DNA of 64,000 nt from CAYZMH01 sp964479445 (GTDB lineage Bacteria > Bacteroidota > Bacteroidia > Bacteroidales > GCA-2748055), in the NCBI GenBank assembly GCA_964479445.1, contig CAYZMH010000002.1, forward strand, positions 87,091 to 151,090, read 5' to 3'. The notes beneath the pieces were generated by a model. It made no database searches. It was not told the DNA's origin and saw nothing but the letters and a program-made list of their open reading frames with translations. Both the position numbers and the translations under genes were made by a program. This document shows positions 36,259-44,520 of this stretch, one piece after another (the first letter of the stretch is position 1; each line of letters starts with the position of its first letter).

Positions 36259-37641
36259 ATGTTACGTGTAAACAGATCAATACTGGTAAATGTAATTTTT
36301 ATTATGGTATTAGCTACTCTGGCTGAATCATGCAGGATAAAAGAGGGATCTCCGGGAATTGAGGAAAAAAGACAACAATCCATCCAAACACCGGTGGCCT
36401 GGAGCAGGGATGCTGTCCTTTATGAGGTCAATATCAGACAATATACCCCGGAAGGAACACTATCTGCTTTTATGGAACATTTGCCAAGAATGAAGGAGCT
36501 GGGAGTGGATATTCTCTGGTTGATGCCGATCCATCCCATTGGGGAAAAGAAACGCAAAGGCCCCCTTGGGTCTTACTACTCAATAAGTGATTACCGGGCA
36601 GTAAATCCCAGGTTCGGTAATATGGATGATCTGAAAGAGCTGGTGAAGAAAGCCCATGAGATGGATATCAAAGTGCTGCTCGATTGGGTGGCAAATCATA
36701 CAGCATGGGATCATCCCTGGATCGAAGAACATCCCGATTGGTACACCAGGAACGACAAAGGAAAAGTGATAGCACCCGATCCCGATTGGACGGATGTGGC
36801 TGATCTTAATTTTGATAACATGGCCATGCGGGAAGCGATGATCCGGGCCATGGAATACTGGGTTAAAGAAGCAGATATCGATGGATACCGGTGCGATGTT
36901 GCCTGGGGGGTGCCGGTTGATTTCTGGGAAGAAGCCCGTGAACGCCTTGATCAGATAAAGCCGGTATTTATGCTGGCAGAGGCGGCCGAAGCTGACTTGC
37001 TCGTGGAAGCCTTCGATATGTGCTATGGCTGGGAATTTCATCATTTGATGAATGAAGCAGCTGAAGGCGAGGAGATAGATTTCAATGCATATTTTGAAAA
37101 AGTGGATACAGCCTATGGAGAGGATGACTATATTATGAATTTCATTACCAACCATGATGAGAACTCATGGGCCGGAACAGAATTTGAGCGCATGGGGGAG
37201 GGAGTTGCTGCCTTTGCAGTTCTTACCTATACAGTGCCCGGAATGCCGTTGATCTATTCCGGTCAGGAAGTGGGCTTTGATAAAGAATTGGAATTCTTTA
37301 AGAAAGATCTTATCGATTGGACCGATAATGGATGGACCGAATTCTACAGGAAACTTAACGCGATGAAGAAAGATCTTTCGGTTCTGAGGCACGGTAATGA
37401 GGGTGCACCAATCGTAATACTGACAGATCCGGTTGATTATCCGCTGTTTACGTTTAAACGACAGAATGAGGAAGAAACCCTCCTTGCAGTTTTTAATTTC
37501 AGCCCTGAAAAACAGCAGGTAAATTTTGATTTGCAGGGTTCATTCGTAAACTATTTAAAAGAGGGGCAGCCCCAGGTGGACCTCTCTGAAACAATTATCC
37601 TGGATCCCTGGGGATACAAAGTCTTACTGGAAAGAGAATAG
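36259..37641 (+). CDS. GH13 alpha-amylase-family lipoprotein
   Basis: The 460-aa protein is a glycoside hydrolase family 13 member. The N-terminus looks like a lipoprotein signal with a relaxed lipobox (LAESC, Cys about 26), placing it on the membrane. The four GH13 regions are visible: VNHTAW-like VANHTAWDH, the nucleophile Asp in GYRCDVAW (about 213), the acid/base Glu in FMLAEA (about 240) and the third catalytic Asp in ITNHDENSW (about 298). It acts on alpha-glucans such as starch or maltodextrins. No susCD or sus-like genes are near. It ends at a terminator shared with the convergent AAA ATPase. Confidence 0.92.
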   Translation: MLRVNRSILVNVIFIMVLATLAESCRIKEGSPGIEEKRQQSIQTPVAWSRDAVLYEVNIRQYTPEGTLSAFMEHLPRMKELGVDILWLMPIHPIGEKKRKGPLGSYYSISDYRAVNPRFGNMDDLKELVKKAHEMDIKVLLDWVANHTAWDHPWIEEHPDWYTRNDKGKVIAPDPDWTDVADLNFDNMAMREAMIRAMEYWVKEADIDGYRCDVAWGVPVDFWEEARERLDQIKPVFMLAEAAEADLLVEAFDMCYGWEFHHLMNEAAEGEEIDFNAYFEKVDTAYGEDDYIMNFITNHDENSWAGTEFERMGEGVAAFAVLTYTVPGMPLIYSGQEVGFDKELEFFKKDLIDWTDNGWTEFYRKLNAMKKDLSVLRHGNEGAPIVILTDPVDYPLFTFKRQNEEETLLAVFNFSPEKQQVNFDLQGSFVNYLKEGQPQVDLSETIILDPWGYKVLLERE

Positions 37642-37666
37642 GAGGGAACAGGATATTTCATAAAAC

Positions 37667-37696
37667 AGGGTTGTTGCTTTTCAACAACCCTTTTTT
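37667..37696. terminator. Bidirectional terminator between GH13 and AAA-ATPase genes
   Basis: GGGTTGTTG and CAACAACCC form a 9-bp stem (10 with the closing A-T) around CTTTT, followed by TTTTTT on the plus strand. It lies in the 53-bp gap between convergent genes. The minus-strand tail is less T-rich, so plus-strand use is better supported. Confidence 0.8.
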
Positions 37697-40025
37697 ATTT
37701 CAGAAGTCCGGTAAGCTGACTGATAAAGGCGTTAAGGTTGTCCCGGGTCTCCTCATCAAAATCTTTGAAGCGAATCTTTTTCTGCTTTATCTCCTGCAGG
37801 AAATTGGAGGCAAGAACTGCCCTGGATTGGTTATTGTCTTTTAAATACTCAGAATTGGAAACTGTTATTCCTTCCCGGACATGTATGATGTGCTTTTTGA
37901 AATCAATGGTGGAGAACATATCCTCCACGTCCATGAATTCACGCATGTGTAAGAGCTGTTTGCTGGCCAGGTCAACATTATTTTCGAATAACTCTTTGCG
38001 CAACTTTTTGTGCACAAACGTCTCCGACTCATTGCCAAATGTAAGTACTATATATTCAAGCCCCCAACCAATCAGGATGTTTACGATCATGGGAATACTG
38101 GAGGTGCCCGATGCCGGGATGAAATAACTCTCCTTCTGGTTATACCCCGATAATTCCATGATACCACGAAGAAAATAGAAAGTGGCAAGATCTTTAACTA
38201 CCACATTATTATAGGCTTTGATGATCTCCTGCTGACTTAACCGTGCTCCCATCATAGAATATACCGGGGAGAGGGTGTCAGCTGTCGCTGAACGGAGCGA
38301 ACGGGTATTGTAGACCAGCGATTCACTGTTCATATCATCTTCCACGGCTCGCTGTACGGCCAGTACCCGGTAGAGCTTGTTAACATCTATCAGGTGGGGG
38401 GAATGAGTGGAATAAATAATCTGAATCTGTTCTTTAATATCATCAAATACTTTGAGAACATCCTCCTGCGCCCGGGCATGAAGACTCACACCTGGTTCGT
38501 CAATAAGCAGGATTTTGTTCTGCATGCTTTGATCCCTTGCCGTTGCTTTTAACTCCAGGAAAAAGGAGAGAAACCATCGCACTCCCCGGCTGCGTTGCTT
38601 TGGATATAGCCTTTCCGATTCATCTTTGATCCAGAACTCTATATAGGGCTTGCCGCTTTTATCAGGTTGGGTATGATCATAGTGGGCCAGTTCGAAATTG
38701 ATCTTGATCTTATTATTCTTGCCTACATTCTGACGCCAGAAATCCTGGAAATTTAATGTTAACTCCCCGTTGAGGTTTTCTATTTTCTGTTTAAGGATGC
38801 GGTTGGATGGCTGCTGGAAGAATGAATAATCCAATTCCGTGATGGTCAGGAAATTTTTGGCAGCTTTATATCCCTCGGCTGCAGTGTTCCTTGTTACTAT
38901 ATCCTCAAGGTCGATTCGATTGGGCAGTAATGAACTGAAATCCTCGAACATCTCAAACTGGGGCACCAATTTGAACAACTGCCTGGCTAACTCCTCTGAG
39001 CTCATATAGGTGGAGAGATTTTCATAGGCCTGTTTTGCCCCGGCAATCGCTTTTTCCATCTGTTTACCTTCGTAGACTCCCTCTGAAGCCATAAGAAGAA
39101 TATCGTACTCTCGTTTAAGGTCTTCGAGAGACTCTTTGATTTGCTCCATCTCCCGGCGAAGCTGCTCCTCCTTGGCCTCTGCTGCTCTTTGCTCCTTCTC
39201 CGAGGGAAAGAATCCCACCACCTGAGCAATCTTCTTAAAATTCTCGCGTGCAATGACAAGATCATTTTTCCGCTGATGTATGAGTTCTTCAGTCTCCTTG
39301 ATACGGTCTATGATCCGCTGTTTTTCCGACAGCGAGGTTGCCTCTTTTTGATATTCATCAAACCGTTTGCTTTTCTCTCTGCGCTGTTTAATAAGATCAT
39401 CCAGGGCTTTTTGTTCCTCTTCCATGGCCACCTTGCTCTTCCTGCGGCTATCTTTGGAAAAGATTGAGCGCCCTGATTTTTTCATATCATTGATCCTGTG
39501 GCGTTGAGCTTCTACTTTCTGGTCAATGCCCTTTAGCTCCTCGTCAACTTTATTCAATGAGTTGGATGCTTTTTCATACTCCTTCTTTATCCCCTCGAGC
39601 ATCTTGGCAGCTTTAATCTCACGCTGCTTGCGCTGATCCCCTTCGGCTGCAAAAATCTTGTCGAGCTCTTCTCCCATTTCCAGGGTGCTTGATAAATCCT
39701 CATCCCACTTTCGTTTGATGGAGATAGTATCCGATTTGGAAAATAGCTTTCCTATCTCAGGATGCAGACGTTTCATATCCAGCAGCCCCTTCAGCTCATC
39801 GGGTTCGTACTCGAGCCGGCAGGATACTACCGGTAACGTCAGATCACTCCGGAGCATATCCTCAATTAAAAAGCCGTCATTAAAAGCTTTCAGTGCCTCA
39901 AGAATGGAGGTTTTACCCGATTCATTCTGACCAATAAGACACGTAATATTGTCATGGGCAAGTTGTTGCCAGTCGGTATCTCTTATCGATCTGAAATTTT
40001 TAATCCGGAAAGCAACTAGTTTCAT
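37695..40025 (-). CDS. OLD/SMC-like AAA ATPase with coiled coil and degenerate TOPRIM-like end
   Basis: The ATG at 40025 gives 776 aa (a TTG at 40049 is also open). It starts KLVAFRIKNFRSI, then Walker A GQNESGKTS (about 33-41), a long coiled coil (about 110-310), and an ABC-type Walker B ILLIDEPG (about 500) in the order of SMC/RecF/OLD proteins. The region about 600-700 sits where OLD proteins carry a TOPRIM nuclease, with PASGTSSIP resembling the GxG loop, but the usual acidic motifs (EG, DxD) are replaced (LTFGNESE). DNA binding and ATP-driven action are likely; nuclease activity is doubtful. It lies 74 bp after a SpoIIE phosphatase gene in the same direction. Confidence 0.78.
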   Translation of the reverse strand: MKLVAFRIKNFRSIRDTDWQQLAHDNITCLIGQNESGKTSILEALKAFNDGFLIEDMLRSDLTLPVVSCRLEYEPDELKGLLDMKRLHPEIGKLFSKSDTISIKRKWDEDLSSTLEMGEELDKIFAAEGDQRKQREIKAAKMLEGIKKEYEKASNSLNKVDEELKGIDQKVEAQRHRINDMKKSGRSIFSKDSRRKSKVAMEEEQKALDDLIKQRREKSKRFDEYQKEATSLSEKQRIIDRIKETEELIHQRKNDLVIARENFKKIAQVVGFFPSEKEQRAAEAKEEQLRREMEQIKESLEDLKREYDILLMASEGVYEGKQMEKAIAGAKQAYENLSTYMSSEELARQLFKLVPQFEMFEDFSSLLPNRIDLEDIVTRNTAAEGYKAAKNFLTITELDYSFFQQPSNRILKQKIENLNGELTLNFQDFWRQNVGKNNKIKINFELAHYDHTQPDKSGKPYIEFWIKDESERLYPKQRSRGVRWFLSFFLELKATARDQSMQNKILLIDEPGVSLHARAQEDVLKVFDDIKEQIQIIYSTHSPHLIDVNKLYRVLAVQRAVEDDMNSESLVYNTRSLRSATADTLSPVYSMMGARLSQQEIIKAYNNVVVKDLATFYFLRGIMELSGYNQKESYFIPASGTSSIPMIVNILIGWGLEYIVLTFGNESETFVHKKLRKELFENNVDLASKQLLHMREFMDVEDMFSTIDFKKHIIHVREGITVSNSEYLKDNNQSRAVLASNFLQEIKQKKIRFKDFDEETRDNLNAFISQLTGLLK

Positions 40026-40099
40026 GGGTTTTGTGAATTCTCTGAACAATAATAAAGAAAAATAAGCAGTTTGCGTTGGTTTATGGCTTTAATCTGCCA

Positions 40100-40918
40100 C
40101 TAAAGCAGTCTTACACCAAAGATTAATATATCATCAACCTGGTCTAAATCCCCTTTCCAATCAAGAATTTCCTTCTGCAACCGGTCATGTTGCTGGTCCA
40201 TGGGAAGCTGTGAAACATCGGTAAGCAGTTTCTTGAGCGGACCGTATTTGTATTTTTTACCCCTTGGACCACCAAACTGGTCGGCATACCCGTCAGAGAA
40301 TATGTAAATCATATCATCGCTGATAATCCGTATCGTATGATTTGTAAAGGAGTCTTCATCGATGGCATTTACACCGACCGGCATCTTATCTGCTTTGATC
40401 TCAGTAAGCTTACCTTTCCTTACATGGTAAAGGGGATTGTTGGCCCCTGCAAACTGAAGCTCCCCGTTTTCCTGGTTGAACACACATAACGCCATGTCTA
40501 TGCCATCTTTGTTCTCCTCATCTCTTCCTGACTGATGCAATGCCTTCATGATGCGCTCGCGTAAAAGATTGAGAATCCGGCTGGCTTTCCAGGGACTCTC
40601 ACCGCTCAGAATTTCATTGAGAAAGGATATTCCCATGATACTCATCAATGCACCGGGAACACCATGGCCGGTGCAATCACCTGCTGCCATAACCGTAAAG
40701 TGCTCTACCGAAGAGCAATAATAAAAATCACCGCTTACAATGTCCCGGGGCATATGAAGAATAAAAAAATCATGCAAAAGTTTATTCATATCCTTCATCT
40801 CCGGCTGCATGGCATGTTGGATGAAACTGGCATACTGAATGCTGGCACGCAACTCTTTCCGCTGTTCCAGCAATTCATTGTAAGTAAGCTTGTCCCTCTC
40901 TTTCGGTGTATTATTCAT
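40100..40918 (-). CDS. Soluble SpoIIE/PP2C phosphatase
   Basis: The 272-aa protein is a bare SpoIIE-type serine phosphatase preceded only by a short helical N-terminus (about 1-45, ELRASIQYASFIQHAM). Metal-binding motifs MPRDIVSGDFYY, AAGDCTGHGVPG and SDGYADQFGGP are all present. It shares the QYAS-IQ lead-in and the C-terminal QVDDILIFGVRLL with the two sensor-linked phosphatases, so it belongs to the same paralogous set. It likely removes phosphate from an anti-anti-sigma or SiaC-like protein in the cytoplasm. It lies between the Reg_prop phosphatase (84 bp upstream) and the AAA ATPase. Confidence 0.9.
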   Translation of the reverse strand: MNNTPKERDKLTYNELLEQRKELRASIQYASFIQHAMQPEMKDMNKLLHDFFILHMPRDIVSGDFYYCSSVEHFTVMAAGDCTGHGVPGALMSIMGISFLNEILSGESPWKASRILNLLRERIMKALHQSGRDEENKDGIDMALCVFNQENGELQFAGANNPLYHVRKGKLTEIKADKMPVGVNAIDEDSFTNHTIRIISDDMIYIFSDGYADQFGGPRGKKYKYGPLKKLLTDVSQLPMDQQHDRLQKEILDWKGDLDQVDDILIFGVRLL

Positions 40919-41002
40919 AATTGAGCGGTGTTTTTGACGAGCCGGAGCTACTCGATTTGCACCGGAAAATGATAGAGCAGAATATCAAATAAGCTGTTCA
41001 GG

Positions 41003-44000
41003 TCAGCCGGAAGAATGATTCAGGCGAACCCCGATCACCAGGATATCATCAATCTGACTGATATTTCCCATCCACTCAACAAGCGTTAAATCCAGCTTGA
41101 TTCGTTGCTCTTTCATGGGTAAATGCTGAATGTCCAACAATAGTTTCTTGAAGTTCTTGGACATGAATTTTTTGCTGTTGGGTCCTCCAAATTGGTCTAC
41201 GTAACCGTCCGAGAACATGTAAATAGTAACCTCATCATACTGCATGGTGCTGGCAGTAAACTCGAAATTCTTTTCCGAGATACCGATAGGCATCTGATCA
41301 CCTTTTATCTGGAATAAAATATATTCATCATTGTACAGGGCGCCGCGGGGAAGATCAAGGGATTTTCTCTGCTGCAGAAGTTCCTTTTCATCGTCATTCA
41401 GTTTCCTGACATAATACAGGGGATTGTATGCCCCTGAAAACTGGATCGTTTGATGTTGCTGATCTATGGCAACCATAGAAAGATCCATACCATCCTTGGT
41501 CGACTCGTCCATGCTTTTTCCGGTCTGCCTGAGAGAACTGATTACATGGTCCCTGAGCGAGTCAAGAACCTTACTGGTTTCGTATACTCCTGATTTAATG
41601 ATAATCTCATCCAGGAATGATATACCCAGCATACTCATAAAGGCACCGGGGACGCCATGACCGGTACAATCTGCAGCCACTATAAAGAGCTTTCCGCCCT
41701 GCTCACCGAACCAGTAGAAATCACCACTCACAATGTCACGGGGTTTAAACAGAATGAAATGCTCCAGGTTGTTCCTCAGAAGCATCCTGTCAGGTGGTAA
41801 AAGTGCCCGTTGAATACGGCTGGCATATTCAATGCTGTCTGTTAGTTCCTCTTTCTGTTTGCGGATCTCCGCTGTCCGCAATTCAATAATTCCTTCCAAC
41901 CTGATATTTTCATTTTTCAGCCGTCGTGTATACCAGGCTATGATCCCGTAAATAACAATAATGGCCAGAATGAGATACACTACAAATGCAATAAATGAGA
42001 GGTACCATGGCCGTAAAACAGTGAAAGTATACGATCCTGTCTTACTGATCACCCCATATATGTTACGGGCTCTTACTTTAAAAGTATAGGTTCCGTGAGG
42101 CAGGTTGGTAAAATCCTTGTAATACAGTTTGTCCCAGTCAGACCATCCTTTGGAAAAACCCTCCAGGATAAAACTGTATTCAAGTTCCTCTTCCTGGTCA
42201 AAATATGGACAACTCCACCGTATCTCGATGTTATTTAACTTGTGACGGATCTCCGGCAGCCTGCTGTTGTTTTGATCCAGGCTGATATGAAATCCCTCTT
42301 CAGCACTGCCCCGGCTGAAAGTTCCATTGAATATGACAGAGTCGCCTGCCAGGGTTACCCTCCTTACAAGAGCTCTGAACGTGGTATCAAGTTGCAGGGG
42401 ATAGGTATCATCAAAATGATAGAGAGCATTGGAATTGGAAAACCAAACCCCTTTTCCGGGTATGTTGAGAAGTGCGTCTGCAGAAAAATCGGGTAACGAT
42501 AAAAAGGGCTGATAAATAGCTTCAAATTCATCCCCTACCTGGTTTATCTTTGCAATCAGCCATCCATGTTCACTGTTTTCAAAACTCACCCAGTATTCAC
42601 CCTCCTTTTCATCTTCTTCAATCCTGAATATGGCATTCCTGCCATCAGGAAGTGCCCGGTTAAAAGCACTATCCGGGACCAACTCTTCGGAATCGGGATT
42701 AAATCGATATAATCCGTTCCTGGTGGCAATGCAGAGTTGTCCCGATATGGTGGTCACATAGTTACCATCATTACTGGGTAAACCATCCACCGCTGTTAAA
42801 AATTGAACGGAAGTAGTGGTATCTTTCGGATTTGTATATCCAATCCCTTCGATCTTGGTGCCAAACCATAGATTACCTGAATTGTCCATCGTGATACTGC
42901 GAACTTCACTCCTCAGATTTTCAAGCATATACTCCTCTGTCCAGGTACCCTCCTGGTAATGCAGATAGGCAATGTTGTTCCGAAGCCCTAAATAAATCCG
43001 GCTTGGTTCAAACCTGTTCCGGTAAATGATGTAGGATTTGTATTTGCTGTCCTGGTATTGTTTTTTATCTCGAACCTTCTGATCTATGAATTCAATCTTT
43101 CCATTGGGGTGCAGCAATGCAATACCCTCCTCGAATGCCGTCAATAATACTTCACCGTGTGTTCCCAGGTTGAATTTTTGAAGGTCCCAAACGGTACGTT
43201 TACTGTTTCCAACCCGCTGAAATGCCGCTTTTCCTGAAGGAAATGTCAGTTTATAGAGCCCGGTTTTTGTGCCTATATAAAGTTCATCATCAAGCCGCTC
43301 AATGGTGTTTATCAGTCCGAGAAATCCGGAATTCTCACGGAAAACCCGGAACGGGGAATTCAGGTTGACCCGGGATATGCCTATACTGAGTGCTGTCCAT
43401 ACGGGATCATTGTAACTTCCCCCTGGATTCATGTAAGAATAATATACCGTTCGATCCTGTATGCCATTACTCTTTGTAATGATCTCTTCAAGCTCTCCCT
43501 CATGGTTCATTGTGGCTAGTCCGCCATTCTGTGTCGAAATAAGAAAACGGCTATCCGGCAGCGCAAGAAGGTGGGAAATAAGGTTCTGCCTGGCAAAACG
43601 GTTAGCTCGCCCGGAGGCAAACGTGCTGTCAACTTCTCCAGTCTGAGTGTTGTATAGACTGAACCCGCTTTCCGGGGTGCCGATAAGCAGGCGGTGATCA
43701 TCAAATCGCACCAGGGCAAAAATATTCTTCAGCTTATAATGCTGACCACCGGGGACACCCCTGGTCGTATCATCTTCTACGACCATCAATCCCTCTGTGT
43801 AACTACCGGCATAAAACTGGTCAGGTTGAATAAAACCAAATAATGTATGCTCGTGAGGATCAACTACTTCGATCTCCCGGGAATCCGGATCGTAGATAAA
43901 GAAATAATTGGTACTGCAGAAATAGGCTTTTCCATTATGAAAATAAGTTTTCCACACATCCGCGAAATTATGAAAAGAGGAGTCCAGGTGGGGAAGTAAA

Positions 44001-44347
44001 GATTCGTAATGGAGGTTCCCGGTGGCATCGGGCTTAAGATGACCAAAATCAGCAACAGCACCTGCATATACAGTGCCATCCTCTCCGACAGCAAGCGATC
44101 GCACCATGCTCTTGTTGGGAATGGGAATGGTTCTCCACTCATGTCCGTCAAATTCCAGTATACCCTCCTCATCATTGCCTGCATAGATGATCCCGCGATG
44201 ATCCTGCACAACAGCCCAGTTTTGCTCGCTGCCTTTTGTGATCTCGGGAGGGTAATTTTTAATTAATGGAATGCCATACTGGTTAATCTGTGCTGTGCCC
44301 AGGTAGAAAGTGAATAAAGATAGTACGACAGCAAAAATACGGCTCAT
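41003..44347 (-). CDS. Two-component-type Reg_prop beta-propeller sensor with SpoIIE phosphatase
   Basis: The 1114-aa protein has a signal peptide (about 1-20), a periplasmic Reg_prop double beta-propeller (about 25-690) built of repeats such as GNLWFGTKIEGIGY, a Y_Y_Y domain (about 700-775, ending GTYTFKVRARNIYG), one membrane helix (about 785-805), a coiled coil (about 808-850) and a SpoIIE phosphatase (about 855-1110) with PRDIVSGDFYWFG, AADCTGHGVPGAF and SDGYVDQFGGP. Such propellers usually sit on the histidine-kinase hybrid sensors that detect sugars; pairing one with a phosphatase is less common. The ligand is unknown. Confidence 0.9.
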   Translation of the reverse strand: MSRIFAVVLSLFTFYLGTAQINQYGIPLIKNYPPEITKGSEQNWAVVQDHRGIIYAGNDEEGILEFDGHEWRTIPIPNKSMVRSLAVGEDGTVYAGAVADFGHLKPDATGNLHYESLLPHLDSSFHNFADVWKTYFHNGKAYFCSTNYFFIYDPDSREIEVVDPHEHTLFGFIQPDQFYAGSYTEGLMVVEDDTTRGVPGGQHYKLKNIFALVRFDDHRLLIGTPESGFSLYNTQTGEVDSTFASGRANRFARQNLISHLLALPDSRFLISTQNGGLATMNHEGELEEIITKSNGIQDRTVYYSYMNPGGSYNDPVWTALSIGISRVNLNSPFRVFRENSGFLGLINTIERLDDELYIGTKTGLYKLTFPSGKAAFQRVGNSKRTVWDLQKFNLGTHGEVLLTAFEEGIALLHPNGKIEFIDQKVRDKKQYQDSKYKSYIIYRNRFEPSRIYLGLRNNIAYLHYQEGTWTEEYMLENLRSEVRSITMDNSGNLWFGTKIEGIGYTNPKDTTTSVQFLTAVDGLPSNDGNYVTTISGQLCIATRNGLYRFNPDSEELVPDSAFNRALPDGRNAIFRIEEDEKEGEYWVSFENSEHGWLIAKINQVGDEFEAIYQPFLSLPDFSADALLNIPGKGVWFSNSNALYHFDDTYPLQLDTTFRALVRRVTLAGDSVIFNGTFSRGSAEEGFHISLDQNNSRLPEIRHKLNNIEIRWSCPYFDQEEELEYSFILEGFSKGWSDWDKLYYKDFTNLPHGTYTFKVRARNIYGVISKTGSYTFTVLRPWYLSFIAFVVYLILAIIVIYGIIAWYTRRLKNENIRLEGIIELRTAEIRKQKEELTDSIEYASRIQRALLPPDRMLLRNNLEHFILFKPRDIVSGDFYWFGEQGGKLFIVAADCTGHGVPGAFMSMLGISFLDEIIIKSGVYETSKVLDSLRDHVISSLRQTGKSMDESTKDGMDLSMVAIDQQHQTIQFSGAYNPLYYVRKLNDDEKELLQQRKSLDLPRGALYNDEYILFQIKGDQMPIGISEKNFEFTASTMQYDEVTIYMFSDGYVDQFGGPNSKKFMSKNFKKLLLDIQHLPMKEQRIKLDLTLVEWMGNISQIDDILVIGVRLNHSSG

Positions 44348-44520
44348 GCTTCAATTCCTCAAATTATCAGCTTCCTAAAATATTGAAAATATAGGAAACA
44401 GACGAATATTGAATTGTTTTTTTTCTTCGGTCAGGCAACCAAATATCAGCTTATTGGTTTTTACTATGAACGGAATGAACTATATTACATGGTGAAATGC
44501 TTTTACCATTACCGGTTCGC

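Noticed and set aside
37695..40025. A complete known defence system around the OLD-like ATPase
   Set aside because: No helicase (GajB-like), reverse transcriptase, toxin or other defence partner lies next to it.
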